Shown: positions 1 through 5,304 of the stretch, piece after piece | Layout: each line of letters starts with the position of its first letter | Position numbering within the stretch: the stretch's first letter is position 1 | Source of the DNA: Nitrososphaera sp. UBA217 | GTDB taxonomy: Archaea > Thermoproteota > Nitrososphaeria > Nitrososphaerales > Nitrososphaeraceae | DNA length: 5,850 nt | NCBI GenBank assembly: GCA_002501845.1 | Contig: DAOL01000040.1 | Span: forward strand, 39,889-45,738 | Direction: 5' to 3' | Notes under the pieces: model-generated | What the model saw: the letters and a program-made list of their open reading frames with translations, nothing else | Told to the model about the DNA's origin: nothing | Databases searched by the model: none | Translations under genes and position numbers: made by a program

Positions 1-84
1 TCAATGTGTCAAAGACGCATTCGGTACTCCTACACGGTTAGGTTCTGGAGCTGCATGATCGTTATTTTCTTTGTGGATAAATTA
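1..84. other. left edge, no gene supported
   Basis: All three plus frames and one minus frame are partly open here, and none has a start codon plus a recognisable product. The plus frame beginning at base 2 reads QCVKDAFGTPTRLGSGAA and stops at 56-58. It could be the C-terminus of a gene entering from the left, but the piece is too short to decide. The minus frame that continues after the double TAA at 82-87 runs open to a TGA at 1-3 without any start codon. Confidence 0.2.
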
Positions 85-323
85 TTAAAGATAATTCATA
101 CAACAAACATCTGAACAGAAGTCTAAAATGCCTTTGGCAACACTTGAGTAGACCACTCCTTGATTAAAGTTTTGGAACTCCTTGCCGCACGATTTGCAAT
201 TTCTATGCACGTTTATATCAATAATTTTCCAAATAATTACTAGGCCGACCTTCTTCTGTAACCTGATTTTGACGGTGCGCTTTTCTTTGTCGAACTTTTT
301 CTCCCCTTCTTTATCTTCCCCAT
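85..323 (-). pseudogene. small C2C2 zinc-finger protein, apparent -1 frameshift
   Basis: This gene is not recognised by name. Reading from ATG at 323-321, nine codons give MGKIKKGRK. One base of slippage in the five-A run (plus-strand T296-T300) moves into a second frame that runs to TAA at 85-87. The joined product is 79 residues. It has a Lys/Arg-rich start (residues 1-25), a hydrophobic stretch VGLVIIWKIID (26-36), then CKSCGKEF (Cys43, Cys46) and FCSDVC (Cys70, Cys74), a CxxC-x23-CxxxC treble-clef-like zinc site. Without the shift, the ATG frame ends at a TAG after 27 codons. The zinc-finger frame alone has only a GTG at 208-210, giving 41 residues. A TATA-like CTTAAATA centred about 29 bases upstream of the ATG fits a leaderless start there, which supports the joined reading. 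A sequencing error, a decayed gene or real -1 slippage on AAAAA are all possible. A nucleic-acid or regulatory role is only inference from the zinc site and basic start. Confidence 0.42.
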
Positions 324-348
324 TTCACAATAACATGACGAAATGCCG

Positions 349-356
349 TATTTAAG
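349..356 (-). promoter_or_regulatory. TATA-like box for the 85-323 gene
   Basis: The minus strand reads CTTAAATA. Its centre lies about 29 bases before the ATG at 323, so transcription would begin within a few bases of the start codon, which is the archaeal leaderless arrangement. The box sits inside the left arm of an inverted repeat, so a protein bound to that repeat would compete with TBP. Inferred from spacing only. Confidence 0.4.
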
Positions 357-405
357 GATGTGAAAATAGTGATGATAATGATAATGCAGTTTTTTCACCT
401 TAATA
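349..405. repeat. imperfect inverted repeat between divergent mini-genes
   Basis: The right arm at 392-405 (TTTTCACCTTAATA) is the reverse complement of the left arm at 349-366, apart from one extra T and a 3-base insertion in the left arm. All 14 bases of the right arm are matched. The 25-base spacer carries a direct repeat, GATAAT twice, at 374-385. The arms lie between a minus-strand gene and a plus-strand gene and the left one includes the TATA-like box, so an operator for autoregulation is a reasonable guess. A hairpin in RNA is also possible. Confidence 0.45.
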
Positions 406-462
406 CTTAGTTGAATCAGACATATTCCCCATTCAACAGAACGTATCCTTTGGATTAAACAC

Positions 463-470
463 TAATTATT
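463..470 (+). promoter_or_regulatory. possible TATA-like box for the zinc-ribbon gene
   Basis: TAATTATT is centred about 35 bases before the ATG at 502, which would give a leader of roughly 10 bases. No ribosome binding site precedes the ATG (the sequence is T-rich, CATTTTT), and that agrees with a very short leader. The match to a TATA box is weak. Confidence 0.22.
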
Positions 471-501
471 ACGAACACGATGATTTACGGTTACCATTTT
501 T

Positions 502-594
502 ATGACTGAAGATATTCAGGTTTGCAATAAGTGTGGTATCATATTTGATGTCCAATATAGACTCAATGGGGGTTGTCCGCTTTGCCCCATTTAG
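502..594 (+). CDS. 30-residue zinc-ribbon mini-protein
   Basis: The ATG at 502-504 opens a 30-codon frame ending in TAG (592-594). Its product begins MTEDIQVCNKCG and ends NGGCPLCPI. Cys8 and Cys11 (CNKCG) and Cys25 and Cys28 (CPLC) form a CxxC-x13-CxxC zinc ribbon, with a Gly-Gly turn before the second pair as in rubredoxin-like knuckles. The acidic start and full four-Cys set in so short a frame argue for a real gene rather than a chance ORF. No domain beyond the zinc site fits, so it probably acts by binding a partner protein or nucleic acid (inference). It lies divergent from the other small zinc protein (85-323). The frame stays open for 16 more codons after the TAG, up to TAA at 643-645, so a longer ancestral form is possible. 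Family name not recognised. Confidence 0.6.
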   Translation: MTEDIQVCNKCGIIFDVQYRLNGGCPLCPI

Positions 595-621
595 GGTAAA
601 AACCATTGGCGCAGAAAACCG

Positions 622-627
622 TATATA
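622..627 (+). promoter_or_regulatory. TATA box for the candidate small RNA
   Basis: The sequence TATATA is centred about 26-27 bases before position 651. A start there places the first transcribed bases directly before the base of the hairpin that begins at 654, which is the expected TBP-to-start distance in archaea. Seen in sequence; the promoter role is inferred. Confidence 0.4.
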
Positions 628-649
628 GTAAATCTGCGAACGTAATACA

Positions 650-732
650 CTAAATGAGCTAGAAAGGCTCGGTGGAAATGTGTCGTGCTAACCCACTTCC
701 ACCCGCCTAAGGCTCATCCGCATTTGTTTTTC
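650..732 (+). ncRNA. candidate small structured RNA
   Basis: A long imperfect hairpin can be drawn by eye. Bases 654-659 (ATGAGC) pair with 712-717 (GCTCAT), TA 660-661 with TA 708-709, GGC 666-668 with GCC 705-707, GGTGGAA 671-677 with TTCCACC 697-703, and GTG 680-682 with CAC 694-696. This leaves an 11-base apical loop (683-693), a GAAA bulge on the left side (662-665) and an AG bulge on the right (710-711). About 21 pairs form over 64 bases. A TATATA box lies at the right distance upstream, and a T-rich tract at 724-732 follows the hairpin. It does not fold as a tRNA, shows no C/D box pair and no ACA trinucleotide after the stem, and no family is recognised. It may be a regulatory RNA, a 3' element of the zinc-ribbon transcript, or a palindromic repeat unit. 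Confidence 0.45.
724..732 (+). terminator. T-rich terminator after the hairpin
   Basis: TTTGTTTTT follows the base of the 654-717 hairpin by six bases. Runs of T are the usual intrinsic termination signal in archaea, and the preceding stem would also serve factor-free release. It could end the candidate RNA, the zinc-ribbon transcript, or both. Confidence 0.42.
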
Positions 733-766
733 ATAAACTTCACACAATCTTGCCGTTGAATCACAA

Positions 767-811
767 GCCCTACTGGCCGGCTGTTGAGCTGGTACCATCC
801 GGCTTTCGGGC
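767..811. repeat. nested GC-rich inverted repeat
   Basis: GCCC (767-770) faces GGGC (808-811), and GCCGG (776-780) faces CCGGC (799-803), with unpaired TACTG and TTTC between the two stems. The 18-base loop holds the palindrome GGTACC. As RNA this gives a two-part hairpin on either strand. It may be a processing or termination structure downstream of glyA, or a fortuitous GC-rich fold. Confidence 0.25.
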
Positions 812-879
812 CTGAATGAACAAGGCAGTTGCATGCCTCTGAAACGTCTCCGATAGTTGCCGAATTAAGCATGAGGGTG

Positions 880-898
880 TAAATAAAGCAGACAAAAA
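880..898 (-). terminator. possible glyA terminator
   Basis: On the minus strand, about 65-85 bases after the glyA stop, the sequence is TTTTTGTCTGCTTTATTT, a broken T tract of the kind archaeal RNA polymerase terminates at. No stem precedes it closely. Its placement downstream of glyA is the main reason for the call. Confidence 0.25.
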
Positions 899-961
899 GG
901 TGAAGGAATGGCTAGTTCCGACACTCTTCCAGGGGGCCGCTACAATTTGAACCATTATACC

Positions 962-2284
962 TTACTTGCGCCCAGTCAAGCTGATGTATTCGTACGCCTT
1001 TACCGCGTTTTCAAACGCATACTGGACGCGCTGGAACTGCTTCCTGAACTCAGCGACATCTTTCGCTACTTTGGCAGGTTCTTGCCTGTCCACAACCACG
1101 CGCTTGATAAAGCTCGCAATCTCTTTCATCTCGCCCTCCTTCATCCCAAGGCGCGTCGTCTCTGGCACCCCTATCCTAACTCCGCCGGGGTGCATGTAGT
1201 GCCTGCCGGCCTTGATGTCGCCAGGAAGCAGTTGTCTGTTCAGTATGATGTCCGCCTTTTCCAGATCCTTTTCGATGGTGCCGCCGTCACCGAACTTGGT
1301 CACATCAACCGCGATCTGGTGCGACGCGGTGTAGCCGCGCTTTTCTCCCAGCACTCCAAAGCCGTACCCTGCAAGAGCTTCAGCCAAAGCCTTTGCGTTC
1401 CTTATCACCTGCTTTGCATACGCCTTGCCAAACTCCAGTGACTCTGCAAGCGCTATAGCCTTACCAGCCACGTGATGCAAGTGATGGCTACTTGTATTTC
1501 CAGGGAATACCGCCTTCTTGATCGCGTCTGCATGCTTTTCGTGCGACACGATGATTCCTCCTTGCGGGCCCCAGAGTGTCTTGTGGGAGCTCATCGTCAT
1601 CGTATCGGCCCCTTCCCTCAATGGATCCTGGAACTCGCCCCCGGCTATCAATCCGGCAACGTGGGCACCGTCGTAATTGACGTGCATGCCATGATCGTGC
1701 ATAAAGCCGGCCAACTCTTCAACGGGGTGTGGGAACAAAAACAAACTCCCGCCAAACATGCCCATCTTGGGCGCCTTGCCATCGCGCTCCATCTCCTCTA
1801 TCTTTTTCTTCGTCAAATCAACGTCTATAGTCATCTCTTCCTTGGAAAATGGGTAATGCTCGATGTTCAATCCATGAACCAGACCGGCTGTGCCGGAGTG
1901 CTCCTTCTTGCCGTGGGAGATGTGACCCCCTGACGGGATTGAAGCCGCCATCATCCAGTCGCCGGGATTCGAGAATGCAGAGTAGATAGCAAGGTTCGCG
2001 ACAACGCCCGAAGTCGCCCTACAGTCAGCAAACTCTGACCGGAAGACCTTACGCGCAAGGTCATTGCAGATTAATTCCACCTGGTCGATGTATATGCAAC
2101 CGGCATAAACGCGCTCACCGGGCCACCCCTCCGCGTATCGGTTGCCAAAGTCGCATGTCAGGGCTTCCCTTACTGCGGGGCTTGGGACGTTTTCGCTCGC
2201 AATGAGTGGAATCGACCTGTCAAACCAATTGTGATGTTCGCGCATCAACCTCAGAATATCGTCATAAGCCTTCTTGGCACTCAT
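962..2284 (-). CDS. glyA: serine hydroxymethyltransferase
   Basis: This cytosolic PLP enzyme interconverts serine and glycine while passing the one-carbon unit to a folate-type carrier (tetrahydrofolate, or a tetrahydromethanopterin-like pterin in many archaea). The 440 residues cover the whole family fold. The N-terminal substrate and dimer region has IPLIASENV (25-33) and the AEGWPGERVYAG segment (51-62). SGGHISHG (118-125) is also present. The PLP aspartate is in NYDGAHVAGLI (Asp205, His208). The Schiff-base lysine is Lys235 in TMSSHKTLWGPQGG. The carboxylate-binding arginine is in GGVRIGVPETTR (Arg370). The ATG at 2282-2284 fits the family N-terminus and follows GGAG at a short distance. 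The length is slightly over the bacterial 417, and nothing is missing. The coding sequence is markedly more GC-rich than the MFS, ADH and protease genes here. Long open frames on the opposite strand (908-1441, 1472-1933) are shadows of its codon bias. Confidence 0.97.
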   Translation of the reverse strand: MSAKKAYDDILRLMREHHNWFDRSIPLIASENVPSPAVREALTCDFGNRYAEGWPGERVYAGCIYIDQVELICNDLARKVFRSEFADCRATSGVVANLAIYSAFSNPGDWMMAASIPSGGHISHGKKEHSGTAGLVHGLNIEHYPFSKEEMTIDVDLTKKKIEEMERDGKAPKMGMFGGSLFLFPHPVEELAGFMHDHGMHVNYDGAHVAGLIAGGEFQDPLREGADTMTMSSHKTLWGPQGGIIVSHEKHADAIKKAVFPGNTSSHHLHHVAGKAIALAESLEFGKAYAKQVIRNAKALAEALAGYGFGVLGEKRGYTASHQIAVDVTKFGDGGTIEKDLEKADIILNRQLLPGDIKAGRHYMHPGGVRIGVPETTRLGMKEGEMKEIASFIKRVVVDRQEPAKVAKDVAEFRKQFQRVQYAFENAVKAYEYISLTGRK

Positions 2285-2286
2285 CG

Positions 2287-2291
2287 CTCCT
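2287..2291 (-). promoter_or_regulatory. ribosome binding site of glyA
   Basis: The minus strand reads AGGAG, complementary to the 3' end of archaeal 16S rRNA. Only two bases lie between it and the ATG, which is closer than usual, but no better-placed start codon exists nearby and the protein N-terminus fits the family. Confidence 0.5.
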
Positions 2292-2307
2292 GTTGTTAGG
2301 AATTGGT

Positions 2308-2329
2308 TCTTTTAAGTTATCGCTTTATC
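2308..2329 (-). promoter_or_regulatory. glyA promoter region, two TATA-like boxes
   Basis: AGATAAAG (minus, 2329-2322) would start transcription near 2300 and leave a leader of about 16 bases that contains the ribosome binding site. CTTAAAAG (minus, 2315-2308) would start almost at the ATG, leaving no site. The first is therefore the better candidate. Both overlap the 3' end of the 2312-2479 frame, so glyA may also be read from further upstream. Confidence 0.3.
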
Positions 2330-2479
2330 TGATCTGGAGAGCGCCAGACGGACACTTGCTACAACATCGCGAGTCTTGCTTTCGCGGGCTCCGTCCTGAA
2401 TGATTACAAACTTGCCTTCCTTGACCTGAAAAACGGAATGCAGGTCTTTATTCCTACTTTCGTTTGCTTTTAGACACAT
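2312..2479 (-). CDS. 55-residue protein or truncated gene remnant upstream of glyA
   Basis: The ATG at 2477-2479 opens 55 codons ending in TAA (2312-2314), 27 bases before the glyA start. The first 26 bases overlap the end of the MFS gene in another frame. GGAG lies 3 bases ahead of the ATG, inside the MFS coding sequence. From residue 11 the product looks protein-like. A strand-forming segment FQVKEGKFVIIQDGARE is followed by an amphipathic helix, RDVVASVRLALSR, with codons favouring AAG, GAA, CTG and GTC as in glyA. GC content over 2331-2450 is about 51%, like glyA and unlike the MFS gene. Two readings fit. It may be a small gene coupled to the MFS gene. It may instead be the C-terminal remnant of a larger glyA-neighbour whose 5' part was replaced when the MFS gene arrived, with the first 10 residues accidental. 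Family not recognised. Confidence 0.42.
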   Translation of the reverse strand: MCLKANESRNKDLHSVFQVKEGKFVIIQDGARESKTRDVVASVRLALSRSDKAIT

Positions 2480-4061
2480 TCTCTCCAATTAAGTGAGAAA
2501 TACGGGGAGAATCTTTCCCTATGTGAAATGAGATAGCATGCTGCTCTATGGCGCGATCTGCCTTTGTTATGCGTTCATGTTGTCGCAAATGTTCAGTCCA
2601 AGACTCTGAAACAAACGTTTCAACATAACGACTTGGATTTTCAACATCATGGAACAATCCCCAATTGATCGCTCCATCACGCAACCTTAGAGAACGTACA
2701 TCATGCATTGCACTTTCAAACTCTTGTGAACGTGCAGGATCAATATGAAACTCAATCTCTACTAGTGCAGGACCCTCTTTATGGTCGTCAATGTCGATCA
2801 TGATATTCGGCATGGTCCAATGCAATGATGGACTCATGTCCACATCACTGTGTGGTTCTAGCTTGTAACGCGTCGAAGTGATAAGACCTATTGCTAATCC
2901 AATAGATGCAGCAAGCAATGCAGTTGGAATTCCCCAAGTTTCCGCAACAATTCCCCACATTATGCTGCCCATGGCTACACCACCCCAATACACTAGCTGA
3001 TGGACTGAAACTACCCTCGTTCTTACCCATGAGGATACAGAATTGTACGCGACAAAATTCAAACTAGAATTTGTAACAACCAATGAAGTTCCAACTGCAA
3101 ATACTCCAACAAATAGAGTAATGGCGTCATGTTGGAATGACAAGACAGCCATTGACACCGCAAACACAACTGTCGCAATTGTTACTCGCTTTTCTATCGA
3201 CACCATCTTTATCCGAGGAACTATGATCAAACCTCCGATCATACCGCCTATGCCGAAGGCGCCAACAAGAATTCCAAAAAGAATTGAATTAGAACCTGCT
3301 TCATTACGAGCCAAGAGAGGCAAAAGTGATACTAACGCACTGCCACAAATTGTTAATGAAAAGTCACGAACAAAGAGTGCGCGTACATGCAATGAATGAC
3401 GCATGTAACGCAAACCTGTACGAATAGCTCCAATTACTTGTTCAGGTGGGAGAAGTTTACGTTCTGGCTGTTTGCGCCATCTGTGAAGAAAAACTATTAT
3501 TCCAACAAAGGAAAGTGCATTTAGCATAAACACGGCCCATGGCCCTGCTGCAGCAACTACCAAACCGCCAAGAAGAGGGCCAACTGCAAGTCCAATGTAA
3601 ATTGCCACACTAAACAAAGTCATTGCAGCAAGAGCTTTTTTCCTTGGTACAAGATCAGTTTGAATTACGATATTTACAGGTAAGCTCATTGCATTACCCA
3701 AGCCAAGCAAGAAAGTAAACACAACAAGAATTGAAGATGTTGTAAAACCTCCAAAGGTGAGGATACTTAAGATTGCAGCTACTGCAAGTGAAAAGTATTG
3801 TGTGCCAAGGAAGAGCTTGCGTCTGTCAACGATATCGGCAAGAGCTCCTGCCGGAAGTGCGAGTAGAAATATCGACAAGCTTGTAGCCATTTGTAAAAGC
3901 GCCACAATGAAAGGAGATGGGGAAAGAGATGTTATCAGCCAGCCAGATCCAACAGTTTGCATGGCGGCACCTATGTCTGACGCAAACATTGTAACCCATA
4001 GAAATCGATATAGAGTGTTTTTTAGAGGACTCTCTGACGCAGAATTTGTACCACTACTCAC
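2454..4061 (-). CDS. MFS transporter with soluble C-terminal domain (MFS_3 / PF05977 type)
   Basis: A 535-residue membrane exporter of the major facilitator superfamily. Residues 15-395 hold about 11-12 hydrophobic helices. A motif-A-like loop, GALADIVDRRKLF (72-84), follows the second helix, and IQTDLVPRKKALAAM (133-147) marks the next conserved loop. Glycine-rich helices GPLLGG (161-166) and GAFGIGGMIGG (267-277) are typical of drug efflux and secretion-effector members. From about 430 a soluble ferredoxin-like domain follows: ALVEIEFHIDP (432-442), RDGAINWGLFHD (461-472), then ETFVSESWTEHLRQHERITKAD (481-502, highly conserved in PF05977). This fused tail is normal for the family, so the gene is full length. 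Substrate unknown; proton-driven efflux of small molecules or siderophore-like compounds is known for relatives. The start is GTG at 4059-4061. An in-frame TGA lies two codons further upstream, so no earlier start is possible, and no ribosome binding site is visible. The gene is AT-rich relative to glyA. Confidence 0.93.
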   Translation of the reverse strand: MSSGTNSASESPLKNTLYRFLWVTMFASDIGAAMQTVGSGWLITSLSPSPFIVALLQMATSLSIFLLALPAGALADIVDRRKLFLGTQYFSLAVAAILSILTFGGFTTSSILVVFTFLLGLGNAMSLPVNIVIQTDLVPRKKALAAMTLFSVAIYIGLAVGPLLGGLVVAAAGPWAVFMLNALSFVGIIVFLHRWRKQPERKLLPPEQVIGAIRTGLRYMRHSLHVRALFVRDFSLTICGSALVSLLPLLARNEAGSNSILFGILVGAFGIGGMIGGLIIVPRIKMVSIEKRVTIATVVFAVSMAVLSFQHDAITLFVGVFAVGTSLVVTNSSLNFVAYNSVSSWVRTRVVSVHQLVYWGGVAMGSIMWGIVAETWGIPTALLAASIGLAIGLITSTRYKLEPHSDVDMSPSLHWTMPNIMIDIDDHKEGPALVEIEFHIDPARSQEFESAMHDVRSLRLRDGAINWGLFHDVENPSRYVETFVSESWTEHLRQHERITKADRAIEQHAISFHIGKDSPRISHLIGENVSKSKRK

Positions 4062-4099
4062 GTAATATCACACATAAACAATATTCCTTTAATCAAATG

Positions 4100-4105
4100 T
4101 ATAAA
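4100..4105 (-). promoter_or_regulatory. TATA box for the MFS gene
   Basis: The minus strand reads TTTATA, within AATTTATACA, about 42 bases before the GTG. The predicted start near 4077 leaves a leader of about 16 bases without a ribosome binding site. The 248 bases between the two divergent genes are AT-rich and show no other coding potential. Confidence 0.4.
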
Positions 4106-4257
4106 TTAGTCCATTCCAATTTTTTACTTTGATTTCGATCGTTTAATTTCAGCAATATTTTCGACAAGTCACCACCGCTCTTTTTGAATTGCTCTTCTTG
4201 GTTTTTGTCTTTCAACTTACCATTTCCTCACTTGATAACTAAATCATCACTTTCTCC

Positions 4258-4264
4258 TTTTATA
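4258..4264 (+). promoter_or_regulatory. TATA box for the alcohol dehydrogenase gene
   Basis: TTTTATA, preceded by CTCC, is a close match to the archaeal TATA consensus. A transcript would begin near 4287 and give a leader of about 23 bases that contains GGGAG. This supports the ATG at 4310 over the earlier in-frame ATG at 4184, which lies upstream of the promoter. Confidence 0.5.
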
Positions 4265-4294
4265 GTTGATAACCGTATTGACTATAATGAGTTT

Positions 4295-4299
4295 GGGAG
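4295..4299 (+). promoter_or_regulatory. ribosome binding site deciding the ADH start
   Basis: GGGAG lies 10 bases before the ATG at 4310. It complements the anti-Shine-Dalgarno sequence, and the in-frame ATG at 4184 has no such site. Together with the TATA box it fixes the start. Confidence 0.5.
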
Positions 4300-4309
4300 A
4301 TATTTTATA

Positions 4310-5299
4310 ATGCGTGCAGCTGTTGTTCCAAAAATTAATGGAAAATGGGAGATAAAAGAAGTCCCTACTCCAAAACCAAGTACAAATCAAGTTTTGATAA
4401 GAATCCATGCTAGTGGTCTTTGTTATACCGATGTCCATATAACAAAAGGTGAATTACCTATGCCAATTGAATTCCCAAGAACAATAGGCCATGAACCTGT
4501 TGGTGAAATTGTTGAGATTGGAGAAGGTGTAACTACCCGTAGAATCGGAGATAGAGTGGGTGTTCCATGGCTGCAAGCATCCTGTGGAAGATGCGAATGG
4601 TGTGAACGGGGCAAGCAGTTATTTTGTCAGCAACAAATAGGAACTGGAATTGGAACTCAAGGCAGTCATGCTGAATACATGTTAGCATATGTTGATTCCA
4701 CCATGCTTCTTCCAAAAGAAATAACATACGAACAGGCAGCTCCAGTCTTCTGTGCTGGCTATACAGTATACAGTGGTCTTAGACACGCAGATCCTAAGCC
4801 TCATGAAAAAATCGCAATCCTCGGAATAGGAGGACTGGGACATCTTGGCCTTCAGTATTCTAAGGCATGTGGTTTTGAAACCATTGCAATTACTCATTCA
4901 AAGGACAAGGAAGATCTTTGTTATAAGATGGGAGCTGATTTGGTGGTAAAGAACGCAGAAGAGCTAAAAAATAACGGAGGTGCAGATGTGATACTTGCAA
5001 CAAGTAACTCCAGTCAGGCGGCAAGCGAGGCAATATCTGGCCTCAGACCAGATGGTAGAATGATGATAATTGGATTTGAGAATAAGCCCATTCAGGTACC
5101 ACCAATGATCCTAATGACTCGTGCTAAGATAATGGGTTCTCAACAAAATTCACGTGAATATCTTTACGAGGCATTAGACTATGTAGCAAAAGGTAAAGTC
5201 AAGGTAATTACTGAAACCTATAGCTTGGATGATATTGGACAGGCATATGACAGAGTAGCTGCTGGCAAGGTTAGATTTCGTGCGGTAATAAAAAATTAG
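4310..5299 (+). CDS. zinc-dependent alcohol dehydrogenase (MDR family)
   Basis: A soluble oxidoreductase that interconverts alcohols and aldehydes with a nicotinamide cofactor. From ATG 4310 it has 329 residues, slightly under the usual 335-350. The GroES-like catalytic half carries the catalytic zinc ligands Cys38 (GLCYTD, with Thr40 for proton relay), His61-Glu62 (GHEPVGEI) and Cys148 (VFCAGYTVYSGL). It also carries a complete structural zinc lobe, Cys92, Cys95, Cys98 and Cys106 (CGRCEWCERGKQLFC). The Rossmann half has GIGGLG (172-177). The second strand ends in AITHSKDK (193-200): the acidic residue usual in NAD enzymes is replaced by Thr/His/Ser/Lys, so NADP(H) preference is inferred. The closest style is the AdhA/AdhP/YahK group; the substrate cannot be told. 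The frame stays open 42 codons upstream to an ATG at 4184, but that segment is T-rich, resembles no family N-terminus and contains the promoter. Transcribed away from the MFS gene; its end faces the protease gene. Confidence 0.95.
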   Translation: MRAAVVPKINGKWEIKEVPTPKPSTNQVLIRIHASGLCYTDVHITKGELPMPIEFPRTIGHEPVGEIVEIGEGVTTRRIGDRVGVPWLQASCGRCEWCERGKQLFCQQQIGTGIGTQGSHAEYMLAYVDSTMLLPKEITYEQAAPVFCAGYTVYSGLRHADPKPHEKIAILGIGGLGHLGLQYSKACGFETIAITHSKDKEDLCYKMGADLVVKNAEELKNNGGADVILATSNSSQAASEAISGLRPDGRMMIIGFENKPIQVPPMILMTRAKIMGSQQNSREYLYEALDYVAKGKVKVITETYSLDDIGQAYDRVAAGKVRFRAVIKN

Positions 5300-5304
5300 T
5301 TGTT

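Larger units (their letters stand above)
733..961. other. 229-base gap downstream of glyA, no gene supported
   Basis: This gap lies between the candidate RNA and the glyA stop. A minus-strand 61-codon frame (770-955) starts six bases after the glyA stop. Its product has no recognisable motif or plausible fold and no ribosome binding site, so it is not called as a gene. A nested inverted repeat sits at 767-811 and a T-rich stretch on the minus strand at 880-898; both are listed separately. GC content here resembles glyA more than the AT-rich sequence to its left. Confidence 0.35.

Noticed and set aside
369..375. Perfect C-box-like GTGATGA suggesting a C/D-box guide RNA
   Set aside because: No CTGA D box occurs at the 50-70 base distance needed; the next one downstream is about 130 bases away inside the zinc-ribbon gene.
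654..717. tRNA or transposon end at the hairpin
   Set aside because: No T-loop or anticodon-arm pattern, no second inverted-repeat end and no target-site duplication seen nearby. Kept as an unclassified RNA candidate.
770..955. 61-codon minus frame just after the glyA stop
   Set aside because: No ribosome binding site, no motif, and low-complexity Ser/Thr-rich content. Its closeness to glyA is the only support.
908..1933. Long plus-strand open frames (908-1441 and 1472-1933) and a third at 966-1199
   Set aside because: They lie opposite glyA, whose identity is certain. Their products have no recognisable motif, and they arise from GC-rich codon bias.
2341..2473. Plus-strand open frame opposite the 2312-2479 frame
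   Set aside because: It is codon-for-codon complementary to the minus frame. Its product (rich in Phe, Leu and Cys without pattern) looks less protein-like, and it has no upstream signals.
4281..4290. Bacterial -10-like ACTATAATGA before the alcohol dehydrogenase
   Set aside because: No matching -35 element at 17 bases, and the rest of the window points to archaeal promoters. TTTTATA at 4258 explains the start better.
4184..4309. 42-residue N-terminal extension of the alcohol dehydrogenase
   Set aside because: The segment includes the TATA box and ribosome binding site of the inner ATG and resembles no family N-terminus or clear signal peptide.
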